NCBI GenBank assembly: GCA_022225965.2 | Contig: JAKJXP020000037.1 | Span: 310,001 to 374,000, forward strand | Direction: 5' to 3' | Length of the DNA stretch: 64,000 nt | Origin: Diatrype stigma | Lineage: Eukaryota; Ascomycota; Sordariomycetes; Xylariales; Diatrypaceae | Part shown: positions 50,581 to 62,861 of the stretch, piece after piece | Numbering within the stretch: position 1 is the stretch's first letter | How the letters are laid out: every line of letters starts with the position of its first letter | Position numbers and translations under genes: made by a program | Notes under the pieces: generated by a model | The model's input: the letters and a program-made list of their open reading frames with translations, nothing else | Database searches by the model: none | Told to the model about the DNA's origin: nothing

Positions 50581-53500
50581 GTTGGGCGAATTGAATAAAT
50601 AGAGGCTCACTCGACAATTCGAATGCAGTAGACACAATCAAGTGACCAATCTATTTTCTGTTTCTCCCGGCTTCTTCTTTCTTGTTATCCTTCCAGTAGC
50701 ACAAGCTCGACGTAGCACGAACTCGACTATCTACTCTTTCTCGGTGTCTCCTCGTGTCTTAGATCTCGTTGCGAAGTACACACGATCACAAGGAACCTGT
50801 CCCGGCGAGTGTGTCTTGGAGATTACGTCCTGGACTAGGGGACCAAATACGGAGATAGAGGCACCAGGAAGGAGAGGGAAACCAAGTGGAAGGTAGGTAG
50901 GGTGGTAGGTAGGAGGTAGGGTTAAGGGGGAGGGAGGGAGAGGGAATAACAGAGGTAAAGGGGTGTGAGTGAACAGCTGCACTCTCTTCTTCACCGGCGC
51001 ACTTCAGGTGGAGATGGAGGCTTTTTCTTCTCCTCTTCCTGGCCGAGTAACTATGTCCTGTCTTGGAATAATATAGAAAGGAGAAAGAAGGGAAGAAGAG
51101 GGAGAAAGAAAGCAGTCAAAGCAACCCAACGCCGGGGTCATGAGTTTATCAGATAGTGGTACAAAGTACTACCCTATACGTTGTATACTTACTCCCACGT
51201 ACGTTGTATCCGTTGTACCCTGCCGTTGACCACTGTGCAGGCCAAATTCCATGTACATACATGTAAGTGGTTATGTCAGTTGCTTGAATACGGCAGTACC
51301 TGGCAGGCCTGGTCTATGTGTGTATGTGTGTATCTCTTCCCAGTATTGAGTATGCGAATATACATATCGTATACTGGGTTTCTGGCTTTCCGCCTCCTGA
51401 GTCCCGCTGAGTCCTACATATGGGTGAACTGGTAGGCGCCAGTAGGCCAGAAGGTAGGCCAGTAGGCATGGCTTCGCATGCGAATAGCTTAGGCTAGTTG
51501 GTTAGACGATCTCGCCAATCTTGTTCCCTTTTTTCTTTTTCTTTTTTTCTTGCCTCTGTCTCTTTCCCAACTCTTTTTTTTGTCCTCTTCTGGACCTGGT
51601 CTAGCTTCAAACCCGGACAGATCTGCCGTTTCCTTTCTCACCCCACGCCCGCGCTAGTGTTGAAGTAACATAGGCCTCGCATGGGAAAATACTGGAGATG
51701 CGACTTTTTCCATCCAGGCCAGCCAAAGTGGCAGAAGTGCGAAGGAAAAGTACCCAAATAGTTCCTGAAATATTCCATCTTTCCCCTTTCGCCGGACTGC
51801 CCTCGCGTTCATTGGTTCATGCAGGATGCCAAGTTCGATAAGATCAGGGACCGTTCCACTCGATTCAGGGTCTGGAGTGCGTGCATTTAGCGCTCTCTCG
51901 GTCTTAGTTGGTGTGTGTATGTAGCTACATGTATGTATGTCCCTGGTGTACATACATTAGGTAAAAGCTAAGGTTCGTACTGGGCAGTGATGTTCAGGTG
52001 GTTTTGCTTCAGCATGTGTTAGGCATGCGGCTGGCATGTGGCTGCCTGATACTCTGTATGTACATACATACACACACACATACATACGTCCCGGTCTGTA
52101 CTCCGCCATTGCATCTGCAAGCCACTATAGACATCACCGATTCAACAAAACACAGCACCTTCTATTCATCGCTGTCGACTGCTAGTACAACAGACTCATG
52201 CAATTGTACATAGAGGCTTATGTGATAGGTCGTATAATGGGGAATGTATGAGTAGAAGGTGAGATAAACTCGTAGGAAACTCGTAGGAAGATGTTTAAAC
52301 CAGGATGATGTCCATGTATAGAGCCCATGATATCTGTACAATAGATGGTATAGTTATGCTTATAGAATACTTTACTTCGTACATGATGGTGTGTGCAAAG
52401 TTGCATGTCATCCAGGTACACACCCCCATCTCTCATCGACACACGATTGTCTCTTCCAAACTCCCCCTCAGTGGATTCTCCGACTTTTTCTCGACGTTTT
52501 CGTTGTGTGTTTCTGTGTTTCTACATAGTACGCGGGTCTCATTATCTTTTACTTAACTACCTAGGTAATTGCCCTCTATCCATCATGGCTTTCCGCTTCA
52601 CCGCCTTGGCGAGCCGAATCGTCAGCCAGCCAGCCAACGTAGGATATTTCCAAACATGTCAATCCCGAGATCGACAGTTGGACTCTGTACTACGTACCTG
52701 TGTAGCCCAAGAAAAGGCTAGACTAGAAGCACCCCGTCGATCGTTGGATCCAGGCGTGCCAGGACAGCTTGCCTGGACAGCGTACTGCGCAGTATGCTGT
52801 ATGTATGTATGTATCCACAGGTAGGTTACACCTTTACTCCACTCTCAAGAGTCGGTTATCTGAGAAAGAGCTACTGTATGTACGAAGCTGTAGACATCTT
52901 CATCTACTGATGAGATCGGATGTTCATCATACCAGTTATACGACATACCACACCGGAAGGCATATTCGATTTTTTATTCTTTCGTGCTTGCTTCCTTGCC
53001 ACCATGCTTCTTCTAGGTATCTGTCACGGGCATGCTGGTGATTGGGCTGCCTGGGCAGTTCAGCGTATCATCCTCACATCGCACTCACCACATCCCATCA
53101 CCACATCACTGCATCCCAATCTTGGAACTCACCAACTCACCGCCATACTTAGCAGCATGTATATGTATACTATGTAAGGCGTGGTGGGAGAGCCGCAGGC
53201 CTGCTATGAGGTGATACGACCGACATACGACGTACATCAAGCTACATACATCGTACCGTAGGTATCCCAAGTCGATCAGACATCCAGTCCCCTACCTACC
53301 GTAGGTAGTATTTACTCACTAACTAAGGTAACATACATGTATTGTATTTGTGCATATTCTATCCGCCCGCCCTGCCGCACTCCCGCATGTGCTGCTTAGA
53401 GCCTTGACGTTTAAGGATATACTAATCCTACCACCTTGGCATAGAGTATCCTTGATCTATCGGATACATTTGCATATACACATCTACCTACCTAGATCTC

Positions 53501-55192
53501 CTGCATCCCGCAAGCTCGAAGATACATATTGCTTCCAGATCTATATCCTCTATTTGATTAGAATAACAATAAACTTTGCGGGATCCTCAATCGAGGCAAC
53601 GACGACGACGACAAAGGTCAGATGACCTAAGCAATGCATGTGCTCAGTGCATAAGCTGAAGATCCTGGTTCACCAATTCCCGTTTCCTATTCGCGAATTG
53701 CCGCAAGCTTGTCATGCAGGGTTCACTTCGCCTTGGCTGTTGTTGTTGCATTGGTGCCAGAAAAATTCGGGGAAAAGGGGGACGGGCACTGCAGCTCCAT
53801 GACAAGCTGGCAGGGAGGGGGGAGGGGGGCAACAGCGGCGGCGGGGCCAGGGAAACAGAACAAGGAGAGAAGAAGCAGAGAAGCCAAGTATGTGGAGAAA
53901 TCTAGGAGGCCCCTAGGCCCCTTTGCCCCCCCCCTTTCGACCTACTACATACATATTGTACATCCCACCCGCCCATTGCAGTGCATGCACTAGATTCTTT
54001 TTTTTCTGTTGGGATTGTCCTTACCGAATTCATCAAATTGTTGAGAAGCCAGCTCTCTCCACGCGCTCTCATTCTGGCCGAACATGCAGCACAAGGTAAG
54101 GTGGTGGTTGATCCACGTTTCTGATCTTTTTTTCTTCTTCTTATTTTCTGTTTCCCACGGCACTTCCTACCAATCGAATTTCGTCTTGCTCATACGTTCG
54201 GCATCTGGACGGCTTCCAGCACCCTTTGGCACCACTTCATAGTTGCCTTCAATGTTCAATGTTCTCAACTACCTAGGTAGTTCGGGTGCTGGGGTGCTGG
54301 GGTGCTGGGCTGCTTGGCTGTTTGGGTAAGTACATGATAGGCTGGCTGGCATGACGGTTGGTGTCCGACCAAGATGACAGCTACCTGGACATAACAGGTA
54401 TTCTGCTATGTACATACGTGGTGATGTAAGCCAAATATCCTTCGTGTGCAGACAATCGTTGTGACCAGGTGAACTGTCCGCCTCTTCAAGCCTCGGTGTG
54501 TTCTTGACAGTCAAGCATGAATCAAAAGTAAATGAACCCTCGATGTGATTATCTACCTACTAGCCAGATGATATGTAGGTAGGTAGTAATGCCTCACGGG
54601 CTGCCGTCATAGTTTCGGAGCTTTGATATGCGGCCCGGCTACTTCATACCTCACAGCATCGAATAACTATACCGAGGTGGGGTGTCGCCAGCTCATCATC
54701 ATATATCGTTCGTTGCATGTGATCATTTCCTCGTCCTCGCCCTCGTCCTTGTCTTCGCTTTGCTTACTTGGTTCGCTTAAGCCCATTCCGTCCTGGCTGT
54801 TTTGGACTGCATCGTACTACCTACCCTCGTACTCAACAGAATAGGACTACTTCGCACCTAGTAAGAGTTCACGCCGTCATAGAGTTAGGTACTTGATAGG
54901 TAGCAAGTCAACATCGAGGCTACATGTCACTATGCCACTTTACGTCCATGGCCAAGGTTTGAACTATACAGTTAGTGCCATCTCATATTCTTGGTAGGTG
55001 GTACGAGGTAAACATGTGATATTCTCATTCCTGTCCAACAACCTTACTGTAACTACATGGCCACTCGGTCATGCCCGAGTGTTTAGGATCCAAGATTCTC
55101 GGATTCTAACCCTCGAGCCATTCTTTCGAATGGAAGTCCTCATCCATAATCTGCTTGCTGGCATATATTGTAATAATATTGATGGTATCCAA
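50581..55192. other. Gene-poor, repeat-rich intergenic region
   Basis: No complete gene is supported over 4.6 kb. Items seen: GTAGGT-type repeats at 50893-50925, CATA/CACA microsatellite at 52061-52086, a perfect 16-bp palindrome AACTACCTAGGTAGTT at 54267-54282 immediately followed by a GGTGCTG tandem (54285-54327), and scattered TACCTACC motifs. A possible first exon starts at 52585 (separate entry). Confidence 0.55.
52585..52638 (+). other. Possible orphan first exon with mitochondrial-type leader
   Basis: The ATG at 52585 (context CCATCATGGC) opens MAFRFTALASRIVSQPAN, an amphipathic Arg/Ser/Ala-rich start typical of a mitochondrial presequence, followed directly by GTAGGA, which could be a splice donor. 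I found no downstream exon that continues it convincingly, and the frame beyond it loses all bias. It could be the first exon of a small mitochondrial protein gene, a pseudogene start, or chance. Confidence 0.2.
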
Positions 55193-58100
55193 CTACCTTC
55201 CATAGTCGCATATCTCCACCCGCTTCGCCAGTCTAGAGAAGTCACGGTTCAGTTGCTGCTGCTTGTGTCTTAGCTCGGTGAACCTGTTGCGTATACCATT
55301 CACCTGGCTTGTTGGTGTCCAATGTCGGAAGTCTTCTGTACACTCTGTGCCTTCTCTGATAGCCCGCCGCTGCTGCTCCTGCTGCCTCTCGGGGAAAGGC
55401 TGCAGGCCTTGGAGGTCGATGTTCGGCTTTTGACGACTGCTGTTGCTGCCGGAGCTCCGTTTGCCGCTTTGTGCGGATGATCCGAAGGGGACGAACAGCC
55501 CCGAACTCGCCGGGGATTGCATTGTCGCAAGGGTCGCCGGGGTAGTAAAGCGGTCCCTAGTGAACGCTTGTCGCTGCGGCTGCTGCCGTTTAAACTGCTG
55601 CTGCCCATCGTCTTGGTTCCGCTTCGGCGTCAGAGAGAATGATGGTTGCCCCCGGTTAGTTGCATGCGGTGTCTGTGGTGTCTGCGGTGTCTGCGGCCGA
55701 CTTCGACCCTTCTGGCTGGACGGTAGGCTTTGCGATGATCGTTTGCTCCTCTGCTGTGCGCGATGAAACCATTGCGCTTGGCCAGCTCGTGGTTGATTTG
55801 CTTGGAACTTGGCTTCAGGCTTCCTGCCGCTCTTGCAATTACCAAAGATCCTATGTCCTTTGCACTGCCTTTCGTTGAAGGGTCTGCTGGATAAGCCATC
55901 ATCCATCCGCTGTTCCTTTGGCGGGGTAGGGCTAGGCGTCGTATCATAATCCTGGTCGGTCCTAGGTGATGTCGATGTCTCCCAGTTCTCGTAAGTTAAG
56001 CGTCGTCGTCTCTGTCGTTTATTGGATTGGTTGGCTATAGGTGGTGATGAATTCGCATTGGATATGGCGGCGGCCGGGGACTTCGTAACGTCAGTCAGCG
56101 CGAATGGGCGTACGTCTGAGCTCTTCTGAGCTGGGGAAGAATGTGAGCCCCTTTTTCGCTTCTTGGATTGAAAAGACTCGGTTCTATAATGAGTCGTTTG
56201 GGCTGTGTTGGGAGCTCCCTTCGTCGAATCTCTCGAACTAGGACGTACACGAGTGCCCGATGATGTGCATGGTATGTCAGATTTCGCTGCTTTGCTCGCA
56301 GTAGAGGCTACGAAAGCGTCCTCTGTATCGCGAGAACGGCTCCGTTCTGAAGAGTTGTGTTTACCCTCGGAGAACCCCGCTTGATCCCGGGTTCTTTTTT
56401 CCGTCTCCATGCTTTGGACTGGGCAAGGCATTTTCGTTTGTTGATTGTACCATGTTTCCAGTTCTGGCAAGACGTAATGTTCTGTTTCATCAGGGATTGA
56501 AGTGCCATCCACTTCTGTCGGATTCGCCTCGAAGCTATCCACTTGCCTATGTATTGGTTTCTTGCCGGCAACACTCGGGGAAGTCTCGTAGTTCTTGAAA
56601 GCCTTGGTAGGTGTTGGCAAGGGAGTTTCTGCAAGCGGCAGTGGTGTCACGAATGTATCGCGGCCCGTTTTGGATGCATCACCCCGGGACGAGGCGTAAA
56701 ACAATCTGGCCTCGATTTCCGCTCGACTTGTTGGCTTGCTTCGGTTCGGACTCGGCTGCTTACTTAGCTCATTGCGGTGAGGGACGTTCACTGGCGCCAG
56801 GGGCTTCGTATGCTTCAGGGCATATCGCGTGTTTTCTTTGGCGACAAGGGCTGGTGTCCTCGCCACGCGATCCTGTGCTGGACCGCTACCCTCCGCAATG
56901 TGCGGCTTGTCCTTATACCGGGATATCGGATCGCACAGGTGCATACCCGGGTGAACGGACTGGTTTGATGCAGTCGCGACAGATGACATCTCCTCTTGTT
57001 CTTTCGCCTTGCAACTGCTCGAGCCCTCGCCTGCAAAGCTCAGTCGATGTGTCGTGTGGCTGTCATTCAGCAATCTACTCTTGCTCGTATTCCCATCCGT
57101 GCTCCTGCGTTTCTCTTGTAACTGCGCCCCTTCATTTCTAACCTGTAGCGTTGTCTTTTCGCTAGGTACATGCTCGGATGCCGTGCTTGAACATGGTGTT
57201 ATGGGTGTTATTCTGGGGGTTGATGAAGATTGCTTGAGCCCAGAGCCACCAGTAGAGAATAGAGCCATACTTAGCTCAGGCAAGTCCTCATCGTCGTCTG
57301 AGGCAGAACTAACGGGGCTTGGAACGATCTCGGAACAAGCTTTCAGTGGGTAAAGGTCGTTGGCGCCCCGAGAAGTTAGCTCATTCTTTTGTTGAACAGA
57401 CCTTTTCAGCTCCATGAAACCTGTTGCTTGTGTACTACCAAGGATCACCGAACCGTCTTCCGTGATGCTACATCGCCTTGTCGCGGCCTCTTTCCCCTTC
57501 TTCCGAATGCTAGGCTCCCGGGACGAGCGTGATGATGTCCTGAAGATATGTTCTCGGCTCCCCCGGTCCTCTGCCGATCCAGGTGAAGGATCTACGAACG
57601 GGGTAGTATCTGACCTAACAAGTTCACAAGGCCAGTGGTTTGACGACTCGGCTTCAGAACTGTGAGGATGGTCTAGCTTCGTGTTTATTTCATCAGAATC
57701 TGATTGAGGATCATCTGGGTCATCGGGGGGGCGTTTCAACTGCTCGCGGCAACGATGAACCGCTTCTGAAACCTCAGGCCGGTATATCGAGAAGTTGGGG
57801 TCGGCCATCGATATCTCTAGTTCGTCTGTCCTTCTCCCCATCACATCCTCAAGCCGACTCCTACCAAACAACTCTTTTACCGCGTTGGATAACTTGAACT
57901 CGAGGACTTGAACCTCGCGAAACTTCCCGACTTCTATCCACTTATCAATCCAAGTGTCGAGCTCGTAAAGCACCGGCGAGCTTTTCCTCCGAGGCGGCAC
58001 CACATTGCCCTTGGTCCTATCACGACGCTGCCGGCAAATAACGGAGTTGACGTAGTCTTTCAAACCCGACCACTTGAGTACCGTAGGGGGCAGAGCCTGT

Positions 58101-58686
58101 GTCTCGTGGGCTTTGATCGTTTCTAGCAGGGGCCTCCAGAATCCCTCTTCAGCACCGACTGTCAGAAATGGGCAATTCAATAGCGCCATCCTATTTTCAT
58201 GGCATAGTTTGAGAACCTTCGTCTTGTCCTCCGCAATTGATGCAGAGCTCTTCGTGGCGCCACTGCCCTCACCGGCCCCCGATCCATGAGCATCTTGGCT
58301 TGGAAGTGCTTGTCCCGGGTTCGATGGGACCGGACTTCTGGCAATCGCAGTGACCTGGTTCCCCTACGCAGTATCAGCACATCCTCTTTCTGTCTTGTTC
58401 TTTAGTCAAGGAGAATTAGGCTCACTTCGACTTCTCGTTGCTGGGGGGTATCAGCGAGTGGTGATGATTCTCTGCTAGATACCAAGGCGGATTTCCCTCT
58501 GGCTCGATGTCCCTTGCCCTGTGGCCTGCTCTTCGTAACGCGATATTCCGACCTTGCAGGACTAGAATCATGGATAGATTGTGAAGATGGGGGTGGAGAG
58601 ATAGGGTGGGATCCCCCTGCGTCTGTAGATAGCGGTTTCGTCGTTGACTGTAAGTTTTTGCCTCTCTGGGGGCGAGGCTTCGCCAT
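55193..58686 (-). CDS. Unrecognised nuclear-type protein with novel W/C-R/I-D-x-W module
   Basis: Exon 1 58686-58426 and exon 2 58363-55193 (intron 58425-58364, GTGAGC...GCGTAG, 62 bp), about 1143 residues. The ATG at 58686 sits in a good context (AAAGCCATGG). Residues 1-135 are Ser/Pro/Arg-rich. Residues 136-260 hold the only ordered-looking part: MALLNCPF, a GFW, then LKDYVNSVICRQRRDR and ELDTWIDKWIEV. The same order of landmarks occurs in the two neighbouring genes. The remaining 880 residues are low-complexity, Ser/Gln/Arg/Pro-rich, with acidic DDDEDLPE and nuclear-signal clusters (SKKRKRGS, NKRQRRRRLTYENWE) and a short final helix (RNRFTELRHKQQQLNRDFSR). I do not recognise the family. 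A nuclear DNA- or chromatin-associated role is inferred only from composition. Confidence 0.7.
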
Positions 58687-60333
58687 GGCTTTCTCTTGCA
58701 CCAAGTGAGATGCTGGATACGAATGGAACTGTTCTTTAGCTAGTCAGTGAACCTATCCTATGTAGTATGCTAAGCAGATACGTGGTGAACTCTTTAGTGC
58801 TTAAGCTGCAAGCCTACATCCAAACCACGCGTATGATGGAGGACGACTCACGAGGTGTCTGGATATTGGGAGGCTTGAAGCTATGGTACGGTTGATATTG
58901 TCATTCACTCCTCATCAAGAGGATTGAGGGTAGTTCGAAACACAGTAAGACAAGCACATTCGTTTTACCTTCTATCGCAAGAAGGATGAGGGAAGTCAAC
59001 ACTCAGCGGACCACGATTTGCTAACCAACTCTTTCGATGTGTAGCAGCACTGAGGGGTTCCAGGGGCGAAGAGGTAGAAAAAGATTTTCGAGACATGAGA
59101 CGTAGACATCAAGCCCGGCCCGCATGCTCGGGAGGATTCTAGCGAGTCGCGACGCGAACGCGTTTCTAACCAAGCCTTAGATACAGTGCCATGTTCATAG
59201 CCACATCAAGCAGGTGTGGAATACGTCGCTTGAAATTTATTTTCACTTGTATTGTTTAACGATGGTGTGTGTGCGCGTGTGTGCGGAGCCGTTCCATCTA
59301 AGGGGAAGCTACTCATCCTGCCTGTATTGTCTTCCCGATAAAACGTTTTCGAGTGTGTTATTATCAGTTACCATCTCAGCTCCTTGCAGTACGGATGTTT
59401 GCTAACAATATTCTCCCACGGCTACTTGCCGCGTGAAAAGGCTCGTTACTGATGGAGGTCGACAATCCAAACTCAAGTATACAAGCAATGCTCGTACTCT
59501 GCTATCCTTACTAGGCCAGGGGGTCGGGAACGCGCTACCCTGTCTGCCTCTTAGCACTCCCCTCCCGCATTGCTTTTCCGAGGCGCGCTACCCTGTAAGA
59601 CGCCCCTATCGAGAACAAGGCCCATTATCTATCTGCCACAAGTACCTACTTGCTTTTCCCCTAAAATGAGACTGTGCTTGTTATGCATTTTCAGGTAGAG
59701 TGAACCCGGACAGTGCCCGACTTGAGAATATACGTCTAGCCGAGAGACGGCCGAGAGACGGCGGCGCTATTCATGCTACGTACTTCTGTCTTTCTGACCT
59801 CTGGGGACCTGAGGCTGACCTCTGGGGACCTGAGGCTGACCTCTGGGGAACCTGAGGCATCTTGGAGAGGTAGGCGATCTCACTCTTCTGTTCTTCCCCT
59901 CACTTTTTCACGATACGGAGTGCAAAACCGGCTCTGACGATACGAGTGACTATATCCGCTATATCTGATATCCAGCCTTGACTCAAACTGCACAAGACTA
60001 GCTAAATCCATCGAGACAGTGCCTTTACAGGTCAATCGTCTTAAGGGCAGTATATCTGGGGCTTCATTTTACTACAAGGGTGACTGACCACGGGGAAACC
60101 TGAAGATTCTATTTTGGACCTGATGAATGTTCGCACTTGGTACCCCGGGATATGTAGTTGTAGGGGTTCTAGATTAGACAATTGCAGGCGGTGGGATGTC
60201 GTGAGAGTGCTAGATATCCAGAATGATAAGAACCCCACAGCTGGTAATTAGGCCATCACACTATCTAGTACTATCTACATGGCGACGGAAGTTTGCTTTC
60301 ATTCGGTTGTCAGAAAGATATAGGCTGTGGCCA
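58687..60333. other. Intergenic with a 21-bp tandem
   Basis: No gene supported. Three consecutive copies of a 21-bp unit (starting TGACCTCTGGGGACCTGAGG) occupy 59795-59858; the third copy has one extra base. Otherwise short chance frames only. Confidence 0.65.
59795..59858 (+). repeat. 21-bp tandem repeat, three units
   Basis: Units begin at 59795, 59816 and 59837. The first two are identical and the third has a one-base insertion (GGGGAACC). Each unit contains the near-palindrome CCTCTGGGGACCTGAGG. It lies between the 3' end of the gene at 60334-61644 and the 5' end of the gene at 55193-58686. Confidence 0.85.
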
Positions 60334-61644
60334 TCACTGCGCCAGATGAGCCTCTATCGACTGCATTGTTTTCCCTAGATCTAGCAAATGTTGTTCTATG
60401 CTTGGCCTATGGGTATTCTTCTTACGTTTGTTGGTCTTAGGGAAGGATGCTGCTAGCTTCTTCACTGTATGCTTCCGTTTCTTTGATAGCAAGCCCATGT
60501 CGTCGCTGTTCCTGCTGGCATCCCACTCGCTGCCGGCCATAGCACCCCTGTCCTCTTGTGATTTGCGCTTCCGCGTAGTGCCCAGCTGCTGATACTGGGC
60601 GGAGTTCGAAGAACGTGGTGTCTCTTCTAGTTGGTGCACGATCTTCTCGCGATCTGCCTTGATGCTGTCCTTGCATATCTGCCCAAGCCGTGCAATGAGA
60701 TTCTGTTGCTCTTCGAGGTTTCGAGGTATGTACGCGACATTGGTTCTGTGGATCGCCTCCTCGATTCGTCTCTCCGTGGCAGCTTTGATCTTCTCCTGGA
60801 ATACAGGCCACAGCATTGTCTGGGCCATCTCGAGAGCATGGTTGAGTTGCCGACGTTTGAGTAATCCGTTCCATTTGTCGATGGCTTTTTCAAGGCCATT
60901 GTTTGGTATCGCCAACTTCCTAGCGTGCAGCATTCGATACCTTGGCTCGCAGATGGACACGACGGCTTTCCTTGCGGATTCCCAGTCGTCCAGGATGTGA
61001 CCACCCACGATCTCGTTGAAACGTGAAACAATAGCGGACCAGAGTGAGACGTTTGGGGCATACATATCGTCATCTGAGCTTATGGGCTTCTTTCTGAAAT
61101 GCAGACAGCAATTGATCAACGTCTCCTGCAGCCCGGGATCGTCGCTCATAGGATTGCTAATCTGGTGGTACCGTCGGGCCACGATCTCGTTCCAGTCGTC
61201 TATGTGCGCTTCAAGCTGGCTCTGTGGGCATGGTAGCGCACCCGAGGAACCACGAAGAAGCAGAGCGAACCGGAATTTGCACGTCTCGCGAACACAGTCT
61301 CGTACAAACCACCAGTCTCGTAATCTACATCCAAGATAGATGCTGTTGAACTGATCTTGAACGCGAGACCAGAAGTTTTCGACCGCCTGACCGTGAGCGT
61401 GACCATGCCCATCGCATGTTGAGCTGTACTCAGCCTCCAAAGAAATACAGCAATTGAGAAGTGCCATCTTGATCTCTGGACGCAGGCCTCGGAACCAGGA
61501 GATCGCCGTCTGTTTTTTCAGGGACGCTGGCTTTGAATTCGAGCCGCGAGTCTCATCAGTGAAGGGGTCACTATTATCAGGTTCAGGGGAGGCCTCCACC
61601 TTGATAGGAAACTCCTCAGTACCTGCCTCCATACCTGGCTCCAT
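60334..61644 (-). CDS. Unrecognised protein with two tandem copies of the W/C-R/I-D-x-W module
   Basis: An intronless frame of 436 residues from the ATG at 61644 (the frame is open four codons further to a GTG only). An acidic N-terminus containing the SUMO-like IKVE leads into module copy 1 (IKMALLNCCISLE, then NFWSRVQDQFNSI, RDWWFVRDCVRETCKFRF and LEAHIDDWNEIVARR). Copy 2 repeats the pattern: TLINCCLHF, SLWSAIVSRFNEI, DDWESARKAVVSICEPRYR and LEKAIDKWNGLLKRR. The copies are about 105 residues apart, which shows internal duplication. A charged helical segment (LEMAQTML...KIKAATERRIEEAI) and a strongly basic tail (SKKRKHTVKK, KTNKRKKNTHR) follow, suggesting nuclear location. The Trp spacing recalls Myb/SANT-like or trihelix domains, but this is only a resemblance. 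Neighbours on both sides carry the same module. Confidence 0.72.
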   Translation of the reverse strand: MEPGMEAGTEEFPIKVEASPEPDNSDPFTDETRGSNSKPASLKKQTAISWFRGLRPEIKMALLNCCISLEAEYSSTCDGHGHAHGQAVENFWSRVQDQFNSIYLGCRLRDWWFVRDCVRETCKFRFALLLRGSSGALPCPQSQLEAHIDDWNEIVARRYHQISNPMSDDPGLQETLINCCLHFRKKPISSDDDMYAPNVSLWSAIVSRFNEIVGGHILDDWESARKAVVSICEPRYRMLHARKLAIPNNGLEKAIDKWNGLLKRRQLNHALEMAQTMLWPVFQEKIKAATERRIEEAIHRTNVAYIPRNLEEQQNLIARLGQICKDSIKADREKIVHQLEETPRSSNSAQYQQLGTTRKRKSQEDRGAMAGSEWDASRNSDDMGLLSKKRKHTVKKLAASFPKTNKRKKNTHRPSIEQHLLDLGKTMQSIEAHLAQ

Positions 61645-62861
61645 GGCTTGATCCACCGGGTCGTAACTGTATTGCTATTCTATCCTGTCCTATGGGAAAG
61701 GTAGCTTCTTAAGGCGTTGGCTTCATGCTCTTGCATGCCGAGATGATATTCAGGAAACGATGAGTCGACAAGCTATATGCGCTGAAGCACAAGTATCCTG
61801 TTGACTGCCTGGATCCGTTAGCGGTGCCCTTCGCAGTAGTAGAGGTTGAGGATGCATGCTGCTCATAAAAACAGACGGTTAGGCTTCACGAACCTTCACA
61901 TTAGGGAACCAAGAGCCTATGGGAAACCGTGTCGTCGGTATCAAGCTTGCGTGTGATGTTCAATGGGACATCGGACAGTCAAATCAACAAGTAACTACCG
62001 GCAACTCGTCTAACCGTCGGCTGTAAAGCAGAAGTAGTCCGCCCTGTCACTCCTACTTGAATATATTAGAAAGCGATTGATCGGTTGTATCTTGCTGCTT
62101 ACAGACCGAGGGCAGGGTTGTCATCTAATATAAAGGTTTTGACAGTTCGAGTTTTGCCGGTTCGAGGGATTCCCACAACCGGAGCGACAGAGGAATTACA
62201 TATACACGTTTCTAACTCAGTTTCATCATACCGAGATATTCCAACGTGGTTCACACAGTGTGGCATAGCGTCCATAGGTTCGTTTGCGCGTATCCCTGAC
62301 CTGTCGTTTCGTTGGTTTGCATAGTATTTCTTTTTCCTGCACTCCTGTATCAGCTATGAGGTCGGTACTACTTGCTTGTGCGCCGTTCTAACACCAACTG
62401 GATACATTATAATCCTCAAGGTACCGAAGTGAAAAAATATCATGTCTAACCAGTGTCACGGTATCTATCATGGCATGTATGTATGGTCTGACTCTCACCT
62501 ACCCTGTGCTCGTTGCTTCGTCATTCCAGGGGACGCGTTACCTGCCCGCCCCTATCTCGCGTACACCGGGCAACCCCGAACCAATACCTATTTCGTGACC
62601 GCCAACAATCATCAATTATTGTTCATCGGCTCTCGCATCCAGGCGACCGACCTGTGACCATCCATCCATTGCCTTGCGAATACGACATACACTAGTCTGT
62701 CAGAGTACTGCCTAGCCATTCGACAACAACGTAGCTTCATCCACCCTCCTCATCCCCCTCCCCCTCCACCCCTCCGCCCCTCTATCCCCTTCATCCTCAT
62801 TCTGCTTGAGACATACAACATACCGTATACTACTGCGACTTCTATATTGCATGCGATTGCC
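61645..62861. promoter_or_regulatory. Shared upstream region of two divergent module genes
   Basis: About 1.2 kb between the start codons of divergently oriented genes of the same family; it must contain both promoters. I see no clear shared operator or repeat. The part just before 62862 is CT-rich (CACCCTCCTCATCCCCCTCC), a common fungal leader feature. Confidence 0.45.

Noticed and set aside
49831..50598. 255-codon open frame on the plus strand
   Set aside because: Antisense to the desaturase; its Gly/Arg/Val-rich text is the complement of conserved desaturase codons.
55070..55140. tRNA-like sequence (GCCCGAGTG, an anticodon-like hairpin and TTCGAAT)
   Set aside because: The T-arm and acceptor stems do not pair and the spacing of the arms is wrong, so it is not a credible tRNA.
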